Shown piece by piece: positions 48,642 through 58,675 of a stretch of 64,000 nt of DNA. Source of the stretch: Qipengyuania sp. S6317L1 (GTDB lineage Bacteria > Pseudomonadota > Alphaproteobacteria > Sphingomonadales > Sphingomonadaceae); NCBI RefSeq assembly GCF_023015615.1, contig NZ_JALKAJ010000004.1, forward strand, positions 474,348 to 538,347, read 5' to 3'. Numbering within the stretch: position 1 is the stretch's first letter; the number at the start of each line of letters is the position of its first letter. Below the pieces are notes generated by a model. That model did no database searches. It was not told where the DNA came from and saw only the letters and a list, made by a program, of their open reading frames with translations. The position numbers and the translations under genes are program-made.

Positions 48642-49598
48642 ATGCTCAACACCATGCCCCCTGTCGGCTTCGGCCTTTGGAAGATCCCGCGCGAAGACAC
48701 CGCCAACGCCGTGGTCGAGGCGATCCGCGCCGGCTATCGCCATTTCGACAGCGCGGCGGACTACGCCAATGAGGCACAAACCGGCGAAGGGATAGCGCGC
48801 GCCATCTCCGACGGCCTCGTCACCCGCGACGAACTGTGGATCACCTCCAAGCTGTGGAACACCTTCCACGCACCCGAACACGTTGAGGAAGCCTGCCGCA
48901 AGACGCTTGCCGATTTGCAGGTCGAGTGTCTTGACCTTTACCTCATCCATTTCCCCATCGCGCTCGAATATGTGCCGATCGAGGAGCGGTATCCGCCCGA
49001 ATGGCTGTTCAATCCGGATGCCGAAGAGCCCGAGATGCGCCCTGCCCGCGTGCCGCTCCACCAGACGTGGCACGCGATGGAGGCGCTGGTGGAGAAAGGC
49101 CTCGTCAATCGCATCGGCGTTTGCAATTACAACACCGGCCTCATTCATGATCTCATGAGCTATGCGACCATCAAGCCGAGCCATCTTCAGATCGAGAGCC
49201 ACCCATACCTTACCCAAGAGAAGTTGATCCGTTGTGCAAACGGTTATGGCATTGATGTAACGGCCTTCTCCCCCTTGGGCGCGCAGAGCTATTTTGAACT
49301 CAATATGGCGGAGCAAGGCGAAAGCTTGCTGGGTGCAGCTCCCGTGATGGTTGCCGCCCAAGCTCACGACAAGACACCTGCGCAAGTGCTCCTCAAATGG
49401 GGCGTTAAGCGGGGGACCTCGATCATCCCCAAGACCACCAAGCCAGAGCGGATGCGCGAAAACCTTGCCATAGACGATTTCGAACTTTCCGCCGTCGAGA
49501 TGGCCGCGATAAGCGCGCTCAATCAGGACCGCCGCTTCAACGATCCGGGTGTCTTTGCGCAAGCAGCGTTCGGGAGGTTCCATCCGATCTATGACTGA
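48642..49598 (+). CDS. Aldo/keto reductase
   Basis: 318 aa with the AKR tetrad: Asp and Tyr in FDSAADYANEAQTGEGI, Lys in ITSKLWNTFH and His in LYLIHFPIAL. NADPH-binding IIPKTTKPERMRENL is near the C-terminus. It reduces an aldehyde or ketone with NADPH. The position in the three-gene cassette and the absence of other clues leave the substrate open. It overlaps the dioxygenase gene by 8 bases. Confidence 0.93.
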   Translation: MLNTMPPVGFGLWKIPREDTANAVVEAIRAGYRHFDSAADYANEAQTGEGIARAISDGLVTRDELWITSKLWNTFHAPEHVEEACRKTLADLQVECLDLYLIHFPIALEYVPIEERYPPEWLFNPDAEEPEMRPARVPLHQTWHAMEALVEKGLVNRIGVCNYNTGLIHDLMSYATIKPSHLQIESHPYLTQEKLIRCANGYGIDVTAFSPLGAQSYFELNMAEQGESLLGAAPVMVAAQAHDKTPAQVLLKWGVKRGTSIIPKTTKPERMRENLAIDDFELSAVEMAAISALNQDRRFNDPGVFAQAAFGRFHPIYD

Positions 49599-50514
49599 GG
49601 CACAGCTATCAGAATTCCCCGGTATCATCCCGGGCGGCGGCAATCTCGCTGCTTTCCTTTCCGCCAACAAAGGTGCGGTCGATGCCGCTTTGTCGGATGC
49701 GGGCGCGCTGCTGTTTCGCGGCTTTGATGTGCCGGACCCGCTCGCCTTTGACGCGGCTATCGAGGGCTATGGCGAAACAGGTTTCACCTATGAGGACTCG
49801 CTGAGCAATGCAGTCCGCACAAACGTGACCCCAAGGGTGTTCACCGCCAATGAAGCGCCGCCCACGACCGAGATTTTCCTCCATCACGAGATGGCGCAGA
49901 CCCCGCTTTATCCTGCCAAGCTGTTCTTCTATTGCGAGATCGCTCCGGATGCGGGCGGCGCGACACCGCTGTGCCGCTCGGACTGGGTGCTGGAGCGTCT
50001 GGCCGGACAATCGCCCGCCTTTGTCGCACGGCTCGAAGCCGAAGGTGTGCGCTACACCAATGTCATGCCGGGGTCCGACGATGCAGGCTCTGGTCAGGGC
50101 CGCTCGTGGCGCTCGACTTTGAGCGTTGGCGATAAGGGCGCGGCCGAAGCGCGGCTTGAGGAACTTGGCTACTCATGGGAATGGCTTGAGGACGGATCGC
50201 TGCGCGTCACCACCTCTGCCCTTCCCGCGGTCCGTACGCTTGAGGATGGGCGCAAGACCTTCTTCAACCAGTTGATCGCCGCCTTTCGCGGCTGGGCCGA
50301 CAGCCGCAACGATCCGAACAAGGCGATCACCTTTGGCGGGGGAGAAGCGATCACTGCGAAGGATATGGCCCCGGCGATCTCGCTTGCCGATGAACTGACC
50401 TATGACCTTGGCTGGCAGGCAGGAGACGTCGCGCTGATCGACAATTTCACCGTCATGCACGGCCGCCGCCCGTTCGAGGGCAAGCGCCGGGTGCTCGCAA
50501 GCCTGATCGCCTGA
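49591..50514 (+). CDS. TauD/TfdA-type Fe(II)/2-oxoglutarate dioxygenase
   Basis: About 307 aa from ATG 49591. Iron ligands: His and Glu in FLHHEMAQTP, with the distal His in DNFTVMHGRRPFEGKRRVL, whose Arg would bind 2-oxoglutarate. Length and motifs fit TauD/TfdA rather than prolyl hydroxylases. It couples substrate hydroxylation to decarboxylation of 2-oxoglutarate. It is the last gene of the plus-strand cassette. Confidence 0.9.
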   Translation: MTEAQLSEFPGIIPGGGNLAAFLSANKGAVDAALSDAGALLFRGFDVPDPLAFDAAIEGYGETGFTYEDSLSNAVRTNVTPRVFTANEAPPTTEIFLHHEMAQTPLYPAKLFFYCEIAPDAGGATPLCRSDWVLERLAGQSPAFVARLEAEGVRYTNVMPGSDDAGSGQGRSWRSTLSVGDKGAAEARLEELGYSWEWLEDGSLRVTTSALPAVRTLEDGRKTFFNQLIAAFRGWADSRNDPNKAITFGGGEAITAKDMAPAISLADELTYDLGWQAGDVALIDNFTVMHGRRPFEGKRRVLASLIA

Positions 50515-50732
50515 TTCAAACCAATCTCTTAAACGAAACGGGTCGTTTGAGTGCCAGCATCCCGCGCGCGCGACCCGCTGCCGCCCGTTAAATTGCGCAC
50601 GCTACCATAGTATATGAGACGCGGGCTACTGTAGCGTTGCAGTCCGGTATTAGCTAACTTCTTTGCGTGTGATGGCATCATAATGCACCCGAAAGTTTAG
50701 GTTCTGCCCCGCTTTCAAATAGATGGCACATT

Positions 50733-52487
50733 CTACGGTCTTTTAAAGTGTCCCGGTCGCGACTGAAGACCGTTTTGTCTTATCGAGAAGCCCCAGACGC
50801 TGCCATTTAGGATGACCAGAGCAGAAACTAGCACTGCAAAAAGCGCACCGGGCCCCTCAAGGCTGGCGACCCCAAGGGGCGAAAATATCAGATAGGTTAC
50901 CACCACACAGCTAAAAAGCGTGACGGCCAGCGGCCTTGCATGGGGCCAGGGCGTCATGTCGACCTGCGCGCGCGGAGTGAATGACCATGCCTCCTTGCGC
51001 GGTTTCAGCCAGCCACAGCCAAGCATGATCGCAACCTCGACAACGAACAGCACCGCGTAAAGGTGGATGAAGTGGAGCGTTATCACTTCGTCGAACACAA
51101 AGCGGATAAGGCCATAAGCGATGATGTGGAAGATGATGACAATCTTTGCGCCCAGCGCCGGAACGCGCGCCGTGAAGAGGCCGACGATCACGATTACCAC
51201 GGTGGGGATGTTGTAGAAGCCGGTGAACACGCGGATAATCTGCCAAAGCCCTTCTGGCGAGAAATAGAGCAAAGGCGCGACCACGAAGGAAAACAGCGCG
51301 ATGATGACGCTCGCGATCTTGGCGATGCGCACAAGCTCTGCATCGCTGACCTCACCGCCCCGCGCCTTTTGTTTTGCCGGCCCGTAAATATCGAGCGCAA
51401 ACAGCGTCGCGGCTGAATTCAAAAGCGAATTGAACGAGCTGAACACCGCGCCCAAGAGCACAGCGAGGAAGAACCCGCTCATCCAGAACGGCAACACATC
51501 GCGGATGAGCCGTGGATAGGCCTCGTCTATCGTGCCCAATCCCCCTGCGCCTTGGGGCCCATACATATGGAAGGCGATCACACCCGGGATCATCATCAGG
51601 AACGGCACCAGCACCTTGAAAAAGCCGGAGAGGAGCACGCCCTTCTGCCCCTCTGCCAGCGACTTTGCGCCGAGCGTCCTCTGGATCACATATTGGTTGG
51701 TGCACCAGTAGAACAGATTGGCAAAGATCATGCCGGTGAAGAGCGTGCCAAACGGTGTCGGCGCGTCGCTGTCGCCGATGGCGTTCAATTTCTCGGTGTG
51801 CTCGTTGCCGAGTGTGGCCAGCCCTTCGGCAAAGCTCCCGCCACCCAGCGCGATGAGACCGAACACCGGCACCGCCACCCCGATGATCAGCAAGCCGACA
51901 CCGTTAAGCGTATCGGAAACCGCCACCGCGCGCAGACCACCGAACACGGCATAGATTGCGCCGATCACGCCGATGGCGACGACCGTTCCCACCAGCGCCT
52001 CGAAATAGGGAAGCCCCGTCAGCACCGGCACATCGAACAACAAAAGCACCGCCACCGAACCCGAATAGAGCACGCTCGGGATCGTCACGAGGCCATAGCC
52101 CAGCATGAACAATAGCACCGACATGCGCCTTACCGTGGGATCGAAGCGGTCGCCCAGAAACTGTGGCAGGGTGGTGAACGCACCCGCAAGATATTTGGGC
52201 AGGAAGATAAGCGCCATCGCAATTGTCGCGACCGCCGCCGTCACCTCCCAACCCATGCTCGACAAATTGTAGCCATAAGCCGAGCCGTTGAGCCCGATCA
52301 GTTGTTCGGCGGACAGATTGGTTAGCAGGAGCGAGCCTGCGATAAAGGCGGCGCCAAGGCCGCGTCCGGCGAGGAAATATCCGTCCTTCGTATCCGCTGT
52401 CCCGCGCGTTTTCAGCCAGCTGATCCAGCCCACCAGCGCCATGAAAAATGCGCAGCTCAATGCGGTGAAAACAAGGTTGCCGCTCAC
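50733..52487 (-). CDS. Sodium:solute symporter (SSS family)
   Basis: 584 aa, polytopic (about 14 hydrophobic segments). Family marks: GRGLGAAFIAGSLLLTNLSAEQLIGLNGS, close to SGLT-like members, GGLRAVAVSDTLNGVGLLII and FANLFYWCTNQYVIQRTLGA. It couples Na+ entry to uptake of an unidentified solute, probably a sugar or sugar derivative. The GTG start overlaps the stop of bciA (GTGA), so both are co-translated. Confidence 0.9.
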   Translation of the reverse strand: MSGNLVFTALSCAFFMALVGWISWLKTRGTADTKDGYFLAGRGLGAAFIAGSLLLTNLSAEQLIGLNGSAYGYNLSSMGWEVTAAVATIAMALIFLPKYLAGAFTTLPQFLGDRFDPTVRRMSVLLFMLGYGLVTIPSVLYSGSVAVLLLFDVPVLTGLPYFEALVGTVVAIGVIGAIYAVFGGLRAVAVSDTLNGVGLLIIGVAVPVFGLIALGGGSFAEGLATLGNEHTEKLNAIGDSDAPTPFGTLFTGMIFANLFYWCTNQYVIQRTLGAKSLAEGQKGVLLSGFFKVLVPFLMMIPGVIAFHMYGPQGAGGLGTIDEAYPRLIRDVLPFWMSGFFLAVLLGAVFSSFNSLLNSAATLFALDIYGPAKQKARGGEVSDAELVRIAKIASVIIALFSFVVAPLLYFSPEGLWQIIRVFTGFYNIPTVVIVIVGLFTARVPALGAKIVIIFHIIAYGLIRFVFDEVITLHFIHLYAVLFVVEVAIMLGCGWLKPRKEAWSFTPRAQVDMTPWPHARPLAVTLFSCVVVTYLIFSPLGVASLEGPGALFAVLVSALVILNGSVWGFSIRQNGLQSRPGHFKRP

Positions 52488-53473
52488 CGGGTGTGTCCGA
52501 TCAGGTCGCGGTAATGATCCACCAAGCGTTCCTCTCCAAACTCGGGCGTTGCCTCATCGCTGTATTCGCCCGTTCGAGGGTCCAGCAGCAACATGCTCTG
52601 CGTTGCGTAATAGCGCGCGATCCGGGCGTATTCGGCTTTTTGTGCAAACCAGTCCGAGGCCCAGGCACCCAGCGAAAAGCCGCTGGCGAAAAGGCCGAAC
52701 AGCCATACGGGAACCGAGCGGAATTTGGGCTCCATGCCAGCCGCTGCAAATAGCAACTCGCCTTGCTCCTTGAGAGTGATCGCAGGGCCGCGTCCGCCAA
52801 TTGGAAGGACCGCGCCGCGCGCTTCGGGATCATCGATGCAGCCCACGATGAAGCGGGCAAGGTCATTGTCGCTGATCGGCTTGCACCGCGTGAGCTCCCC
52901 ATTGCCGAAAAGGAGAAACGGCTTGCCTTTGCGTACCCTTTCCACCTGGCGCGACAGCGATTTGAAAAAGGCCGTGGGACGAACGATCGTATGCGCGAGC
53001 GATGAGGCGATGAGCTCGGCCTCGAAGGCCAGTTTGGCCCGCTGAAAGGCAAGGTGCGGGCGCTGCACACAGATTGCGGACAGCAGGATGAAATGCTCGA
53101 CCCCGGCCTCCTCGGCAGCTTTAAGGAGGTCAAGATTGGCCCGGTAATCGACCGCGCGCGCATCCTTGGGAGAGCCGCTGCGCGAGGCCATGCACGAGAT
53201 CACTGTGCGCACGCCTTTGTGTCGCAGGCTTTGTGCAAGTTTTTGCCTGTCACCAGCCGGCACGGTGTCGATCATTACCCGATCGTGCGTGTTATCGGTT
53301 TCGGGGCCCCTGCGCATCAGGGCAAGCGTTGCCCGCCCGTCATCCGCCAGGGCGCGCACCACCGCGCGGCCAATGGTGCCGCTTGCACCCGCGACCGCAA
53401 TCGCTGAACCTTCCGGATTGTATGATGTCTCGACCGCCTCGCCCACGCCCGCAACCCTAGCAGCGATGAACAA
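52484..53473 (-). CDS. bciA: 3,8-divinyl (proto)chlorophyllide 8-vinyl reductase (BciA-type)
   Basis: 329 aa (a GTG at 53446 is another possible start). The Rossmann motif is AVAGASGTIGRAVVRAL. The rest tracks the BciA/DVR family: VISCMASRSGSPKDARAVDY, HFILLSAICVQRPHLAFQRA, VRPTAFFKSLSRQVE, CKPISDNDLARFI, VLPIGGRGPAITLKEQGE and RYYATQSMLLLDPRTGEYSD. It reduces the 8-vinyl group of a divinyl chlorophyllide in bacteriochlorophyll synthesis. No other photosynthesis gene is in the window, so the main cluster would be elsewhere. A related atypical SDR with another role is the alternative. Confidence 0.85.
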   Translation of the reverse strand: MFIAARVAGVGEAVETSYNPEGSAIAVAGASGTIGRAVVRALADDGRATLALMRRGPETDNTHDRVMIDTVPAGDRQKLAQSLRHKGVRTVISCMASRSGSPKDARAVDYRANLDLLKAAEEAGVEHFILLSAICVQRPHLAFQRAKLAFEAELIASSLAHTIVRPTAFFKSLSRQVERVRKGKPFLLFGNGELTRCKPISDNDLARFIVGCIDDPEARGAVLPIGGRGPAITLKEQGELLFAAAGMEPKFRSVPVWLFGLFASGFSLGAWASDWFAQKAEYARIARYYATQSMLLLDPRTGEYSDEATPEFGEERLVDHYRDLIGHTR

Positions 53474-53491
53474 GGGGTCAATTTCGCAGAA

Positions 53492-53812
53492 GTGTTATCC
53501 TGCGCGAACAGCGAAAGTCCCAGCTTCAGCGTATCTCAAACACACCTTGCATTGATCGACGCCTCGCAGTTCGGTCACGAAACCCCCGATACATACACAT
53601 TGGACCTGCTTCTTGGAGAAGGAGGCAGCAGCGTCGTCACAACGCACGCCCGCCTCGAGACGCCGGCTTCGTGGCCCAAGCCATGGCTAGCCTTGCACGA
53701 AAAACTGAACCAGATCGGCGGCATTTCGGCGCACTTTCGAGTTAAAGCGCGCAAAGGGCAATTGGCACTCATCGAAACCGCTGATAGATATAAGTCTCTC
53801 TTCCCCCCGTAA
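53492..53812 (+). CDS. Small hypothetical protein
   Basis: 106 aa from GTG 53492. The product has a protein-like pattern (TLDLLLGEGGSSVVTTHARL, ISAHFRVKARKGQLALIETA) and ends 18 nt before the glycosyltransferase. I do not recognise it. The ribosome site is weak and codon use is only moderately convincing, so it may be spurious. Confidence 0.45.
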   Translation: MLSCANSESPSFSVSQTHLALIDASQFGHETPDTYTLDLLLGEGGSSVVTTHARLETPASWPKPWLALHEKLNQIGGISAHFRVKARKGQLALIETADRYKSLFPP

Positions 53813-53830
53813 TTTAAGAGACTTCCCGCT

Positions 53831-55141
53831 TTGTCTAGAATTTTGATCGACGGATACAATCTGGGCCTTGAGAAAGGCACAGGTGTTGCGACCTATGCGC
53901 GCAATTTGAGCTACGAAATCGCGGCATTGGGCCATGAGATCGACGTTCTTTACGGCAACCGGATGAGCCCGGGTAAGGATGAGCTTTTGAGCGAGATCTA
54001 CTTCTTCGACAGCGGAGAGGATGAACGCCACAAGCTGATCCGGATCCTTGAACAGATTCCGCAAGCAGTGCACGCGCCCTGGACGTTCCGCGCCAAGCAG
54101 GTGCCGGTCACAGGCCGAGTGGTCACGCGCACGTTCCAATCGCGTCTTCCCAAATTTGACCGCCTGTTCAACTCGCGCGACCTTTTCGTCCGCTCGCAAA
54201 GCGCGTTCCGGCTGTGGCGCAAGCCATCGGCGGTGCGGATGGATGAAAAGCCGGACCTTGCCCACTGGACCTATCCCATCCCGCTTTGGGTGAAAGGTCG
54301 CCCGAACATTTACACCTTGCACGATGTTGTGCCCTTGCGGCTGCCCTACACCACGCTCGACCACAAAAAACGTTATCTCAAGCTGTTGCAAAAGCTCGAT
54401 CAAAAGGCAGCGCATTTTGTAACCGTTTCGGAAAATTCCAAACAGGATCTCGTCGACCTTGTCGGCATCGCGCCTGACCGGATCACCAACACCTATCAAT
54501 CGGTGAGCATTCCGGACAAGTACGCGAATAAACCCGAAGATCAGGTCGCCCGCGAGGTCGAGGGGCTGACGGGCTTCGATTACAAGGGCTATTTCCTGTT
54601 CTGGGGATCGCTTGAGCCCAAGAAGAACATCGGACGCATGATCGAGGCGTATCTATCCTCGAAAGTGGACACACCGCTGGTGATTGTGGGCGCTCAGGCG
54701 TGGAAGGCGGAGCAAGAGCTCAAATTGCTGGGCGCGGCGGAATCGTATTACACTGGGCTGGAGCGGATGCGCGGCGCGCGGCGCAATGTCATCCAACTGC
54801 CTTATGCGCCCTTCCCGCTTCTCGTCAGCCTGATCAGAGGCGCGCGCGCTGCGGTCTTCCCGTCACTTTATGAAGGGTTCGGCCTGCCTGCGCTCGAAGC
54901 CATGCTTTTGGGGACGCCGGTGATCTGCTCCAACACCTCCTCCCTGCCCGAGGTGACAGGTGATGCAGCGATTGCCGTTGACCCCTATGACACTGCCGCA
55001 ATCACGAGGGCTATTCGCGCAGTGGATGCAGACGCTGACCTTCGCGCGGACTACACGGCACGCGGACGCAAGCAGGCTGAACTCTATACGCCGGAAAAGT
55101 ATCGCCAAAATCTCAAGGCAGTCTATGATCGCTTCGTTTAA
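53831..55141 (+). CDS. Family 1/4 glycosyltransferase (GT-B)
   Basis: 436 aa from TTG 53831. GT-B fold marks: [59 protein letters not shown] and the EX7E-type [18 protein letters not shown]. It transfers a sugar from a nucleotide donor, acting at the cytoplasmic face. The partner may be the flippase elsewhere or an export-linked polysaccharide. It directly precedes the type I secretion genes, though a functional link is inference. Confidence 0.9.
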   Translation: MSRILIDGYNLGLEKGTGVATYARNLSYEIAALGHEIDVLYGNRMSPGKDELLSEIYFFDSGEDERHKLIRILEQIPQAVHAPWTFRAKQVPVTGRVVTRTFQSRLPKFDRLFNSRDLFVRSQSAFRLWRKPSAVRMDEKPDLAHWTYPIPLWVKGRPNIYTLHDVVPLRLPYTTLDHKKRYLKLLQKLDQKAAHFVTVSENSKQDLVDLVGIAPDRITNTYQSVSIPDKYANKPEDQVAREVEGLTGFDYKGYFLFWGSLEPKKNIGRMIEAYLSSKVDTPLVIVGAQAWKAEQELKLLGAAESYYTGLERMRGARRNVIQLPYAPFPLLVSLIRGARAAVFPSLYEGFGLPALEAMLLGTPVICSNTSSLPEVTGDAAIAVDPYDTAAITRAIRAVDADADLRADYTARGRKQAELYTPEKYRQNLKAVYDRFV

Positions 55142-55204
55142 GGCTGCGCACTAAGCCGGGTTAAAGCCATCGCGCGTGCGGCGGGTTGAGGGATTGAGGT
55201 TGCA

Positions 55205-56542
55205 ATGAGAAGGGTGCGCGCATTGGGGCGCAAGGCAGGGCAAGGGGCGATTATTGCCTCAAAACGTGTCTGCGCGCCTGCTCTTGCAGCATCGCTTCTG
55301 TGCGCATCGGCTTTTGCGCAGACCTATGGCCCAGAAGACACCGAAGCCGCCGATGTTCCTGCCCGCAATGTTGAAGGCCTGCCTGCCCCCCTGATTGATG
55401 CAGCAAAAAAGGCAGTTTCCCAAAATCCGCAAGTCTTGGCCCAGCTTGCAGAACTCGCTGCGCTCGAAAGCGAACTGAACGCCGCCAAATGGCAGCGCGC
55501 GCCCAATCTCAGCGCCGAAGTGCTTGCCACCACGGGCGGCTCCAGCATTGCCGATCAGGACGGGCTTGCATTCAACGTGGCGCTTGAACAGCCGGTTTGG
55601 GCGGGCGGCGGTATTGGCGCAGGCGTCGATGCGGCGCGCGCGGGCCGCAATGTGGGGGAAAGCGCGCTGCGCCAGATCCGCTATGACATCGTCGTTGGCA
55701 TTGCTTCTGCCTATTTCGAGGCGCTCACCGCTTTCAACCGGGCCAAGGCGCTAGAAGCCGGGCTTGCCGATATGGCGACTTTGGTGGCCTCGATCGAGCG
55801 GCGGGTGGAACGCGAAGTCTCTCCCGCCGTCGATCTCGTGCTTGCCCGCTCGCGGGTGACACAGCTCGAAGTGGATCTTGCCACCGCGCGCGAGCAGGGT
55901 GAAAATGCACTGCTGCGCTTGCAGGAACTGGTCGGTGACCGGCTGCTGCCCCCGGTCATGCCGCAAGGCGACCTCACCGGCGAAGTCCCGATTGAAGCGC
56001 TCGCGCTCGATGAGATATTGGGCTGTTCGCCCGCACTCGAACGCTCTCAGCGCGAGGTCGATCTGGCGAGTGCGCGGGCCGATGTCACCAAATCCGCGCT
56101 GTGGCCGCAGCTTCTTGTTCAACTGTCGCAGAACGAACTCACCGGAGCACGGGCGGCTCTGGTGCTGCGTTGGCAAAGCGGCAATGGCCTTTCGCGATTT
56201 GCGGTGAATGACGCGGCAAGAGCGCGGGTCGACCGCGCGATTGCCTTGCTCGGACAGGCGGATCAGGAGGCGCGGCGACGGATCAGCGCGGAATATGTGC
56301 TTCTTCGCTCAAGCCAGCGCAGGGCCGAGGCAGGCCTTCTCGCGTTCGAAGCGGCGGACGCATTGCAAGCGAGCTATCAGCGGCAATTTGTCGCTGGACG
56401 CAGAAGCTGGCTCGACGTGATCAATGCCGCGCGCGAAAAGACCTTTGCCCGCGTGTCCTACGAAACCGCACGGGTCAGCGCGCAAGGGGCCGCAACCCGA
56501 ATTCTGGCACTCACTTGCCGTTGGAGCCCGCAAGGTATTTAA
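55205..56542 (+). CDS. TolC-family outer-membrane protein of a type I secretion system
   Basis: 445 aa with signal peptide (LAASLLCASAFAQ). Two tandem OEP halves: AAKKAVSQNPQVLAQLAELA...QPVWAGGGIGAGVDAARAG and SPALERSQREVDLASARADV...ARARVDRAIALLGQADQEAR. It forms the outer-membrane tunnel. It is followed after 12 nt by the ABC transporter and HlyD genes. Confidence 0.92.
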   Translation: MRRVRALGRKAGQGAIIASKRVCAPALAASLLCASAFAQTYGPEDTEAADVPARNVEGLPAPLIDAAKKAVSQNPQVLAQLAELAALESELNAAKWQRAPNLSAEVLATTGGSSIADQDGLAFNVALEQPVWAGGGIGAGVDAARAGRNVGESALRQIRYDIVVGIASAYFEALTAFNRAKALEAGLADMATLVASIERRVEREVSPAVDLVLARSRVTQLEVDLATAREQGENALLRLQELVGDRLLPPVMPQGDLTGEVPIEALALDEILGCSPALERSQREVDLASARADVTKSALWPQLLVQLSQNELTGARAALVLRWQSGNGLSRFAVNDAARARVDRAIALLGQADQEARRRISAEYVLLRSSQRRAEAGLLAFEAADALQASYQRQFVAGRRSWLDVINAAREKTFARVSYETARVSAQGAATRILALTCRWSPQGI

Positions 56543-56554
56543 AGCGACGAGAAT

Positions 56555-58675
56555 ATGACCAAGCACTCGCTTCTCCTTGCCATAAGCACCTACGCGCGCG
56601 TTCGCGGCACTTCGCTGCCGCCCGGATGGGAGGCCGATGTGCCTGTCGAAACGCTTGGCGACGGCGAAGAGGCGATTGAAACCGTGCGCGCGGCGATGGG
56701 GTGGGATGTGCCCGAACGCATCTCCGGTCGCCCGCAGCCCGATCAATTCCCGCTGCTGGTCCATGATCCGCAGCGCGGCTGGCTCACCGCGCGCCAGTTC
56801 CTTGGCGAAGACGAGATTGCGATTGTCGGCAGCAGGGAAACGCTGCGCTTCGATGAAAGCCAGAGCTTTTTTGCGCTGCATATCCCCGACCCTTTGAACG
56901 AAACCCACGAGAGCGCGTGGCGCGTCTTCAGCGATGCGATCTGGCGGCGTAAACGTGTGCTTGGCATCGCGGCTTTTGCGACCGTTTTTGCCAACCTCTT
57001 GACCCTCGCAACCTCGCTTTATGCGATGCAGCTTTACGACCGGGTGATCCCGCTGGCGAGCTTTGAAACACTGTTCGTGCTCACCGTCGGCGTGCTTTTT
57101 GCGTTGCTGCTCGATTTTGCCCTGCGCAGCCTTCGTGCCTGGCTGATCGAGCTTGAGGCGCAGAATATCGACAAGGAAGTATCGCAGTTTTTCTTCGCGC
57201 GTGCCCAGTCGATCCGGCTCGATGTGCGGCCCAAGGGCATCGGCACAATGGCCGCGCAAATTCAGGGGCAGGAGCAGATCCGGCAGGTGATGAGTTCGAG
57301 CACGCTGTTCGTATTTGCCGACCTGCCCTTCGCGGTCCTTTTCATCCTTGTGATCTGGGGCATCGGCGGCAGCGTGGCGCTTGTCCCTGTCATCAGCCTG
57401 CCGATCGCGATTGCGATGGCGTTTGTGTTCGCCAGCATCATCCGAAAAGGCACCGAGCGCGCGCAGGTGACGGGCAATCAGAAGAACGGCCTTCTCGTCG
57501 AGATGCTCGATGCGACCGAGACGATCAAGGCCAATCGCGGCGGCTGGCAGATCATCGGACAGTGGAACACGCTGATCCGGCAAATCCACCATTACGAAGT
57601 GCCGGTCAAACGCGCCTCGGCGGTCTCGGGTTCGATTTTCTCGACGCTCCAGCAGGTAAGCTATGTCGCGGTGATGGGCTATGGCGCCTATCTGGCGGCA
57701 ACTGGCCGGATTACGACCGGCGGCCTTCTTGCCTGCTCGATTATCGTGGGGCGGATCAATGGCCCCCTGATCGCGCAATTGCCCAATCTGATCGTGCAAT
57801 GGGGCTATGCGCGCTCGTCTTTGAAAGCGCTGGATTCGCTTCTCAAATATCCGACCGAGCGCACCCTTTCGAGCGCGGCCCTGCGCCCTTCGGCGGTGAG
57901 CGGACCGCTATCCATAACCGACACGACCTTTGCCTACGGCGAAGGGCCGCCTGCCGTTCAGATTGAAAGGCTATCAATCGAACCAGGCGAGAAAGTCGCC
58001 ATTGTCGGCGGCGTTGGCGCGGGCAAATCGACTTTGCTCAAACTCATCGCTGGGCTTTATTCCCCGCAGTCTGGGATGGTTTCGCTTGGCGGGTATGACA
58101 TTACCCAACTGGCCGAAGACGTGGTGCGTCAGCGCATCGGCTACCTATCGCAAAGCTCGCGGCTGGTGCGCGGCACATTGCGCGACGGGCTCACCATGGG
58201 CCTTGCCGATATTCCTGATGAAAAGCTTATTGAAACCGCGCGTGCAACAGGGCTTGATGCGCTGTTTGGCGAGGGGCAATCGGGGCTCGATTTCGTGGTG
58301 CAGGAAGGCGGGCTTGGTCTTTCGGGAGGACAACGCGCGCTCGTCGGGCTCAACCGTCTGCTCCATCAATCTCCGCAGGTCTGGCTGCTTGATGAGCCCA
58401 CATCGGCGCTTGATATCAACAGCGAGAAGAAGGTGCTGGACGCGCTCGACGCGGCGCAAAATAATCAGAGCATTCTCGTCATGGCGACCCACAAGATCGC
58501 CCTGCTGGAACGGTTTTCGCGGGTCATTGTCATGCGAAGCGGGGCCATCATCAATGATCAGCCCGTGGCAGAGTTTCTGGCCATGATGCGCAAGGGTGCG
58601 CCCAAGCCGCCCTCCCCCGACCGGCCTCCCGCCGGGACGGTGACAACCCGTATCAAGAAGGGTGGCGGCAAATGA
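56555..58675 (+). CDS. Type I secretion ABC transporter, permease/ATPase
   Basis: 706 aa. An N-terminal C39-like domain (about residues 1-130) contains no Cys, so it is a non-catalytic chaperone-like domain as in LapB/HlyB. Then a six-segment membrane domain and a nucleotide-binding domain with Walker A GGVGAGKST, signature LSGGQRALVG and Walker B VWLLDEPTSALD. It powers export of an RTX substrate. The HlyD start overlaps its stop (ATGA). Confidence 0.95.
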   Translation: MTKHSLLLAISTYARVRGTSLPPGWEADVPVETLGDGEEAIETVRAAMGWDVPERISGRPQPDQFPLLVHDPQRGWLTARQFLGEDEIAIVGSRETLRFDESQSFFALHIPDPLNETHESAWRVFSDAIWRRKRVLGIAAFATVFANLLTLATSLYAMQLYDRVIPLASFETLFVLTVGVLFALLLDFALRSLRAWLIELEAQNIDKEVSQFFFARAQSIRLDVRPKGIGTMAAQIQGQEQIRQVMSSSTLFVFADLPFAVLFILVIWGIGGSVALVPVISLPIAIAMAFVFASIIRKGTERAQVTGNQKNGLLVEMLDATETIKANRGGWQIIGQWNTLIRQIHHYEVPVKRASAVSGSIFSTLQQVSYVAVMGYGAYLAATGRITTGGLLACSIIVGRINGPLIAQLPNLIVQWGYARSSLKALDSLLKYPTERTLSSAALRPSAVSGPLSITDTTFAYGEGPPAVQIERLSIEPGEKVAIVGGVGAGKSTLLKLIAGLYSPQSGMVSLGGYDITQLAEDVVRQRIGYLSQSSRLVRGTLRDGLTMGLADIPDEKLIETARATGLDALFGEGQSGLDFVVQEGGLGLSGGQRALVGLNRLLHQSPQVWLLDEPTSALDINSEKKVLDALDAAQNNQSILVMATHKIALLERFSRVIVMRSGAIINDQPVAEFLAMMRKGAPKPPSPDRPPAGTVTTRIKKGGGK

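Noticed and set aside
47289..49670. A 793-codon open frame on the minus strand across the oxidoreductase and aldo/keto reductase genes
   Set aside because: It is antisense to two plus-strand genes with complete family motifs, and the product shows no recognisable domain; high GC makes long shadow frames common.
50515..50732. A possible terminator hairpin (TTAAACGA/TCGTTTGA near 50529-50550) after the dioxygenase
   Set aside because: Short stem with a G-T pair and no T-run; too weak to call, and nothing else is seen in this 218-base gap.
56309..57799. A 496-codon minus-strand frame opposite TolC and the ABC transporter
   Set aside because: Composition typical of antisense translation and no family motif.
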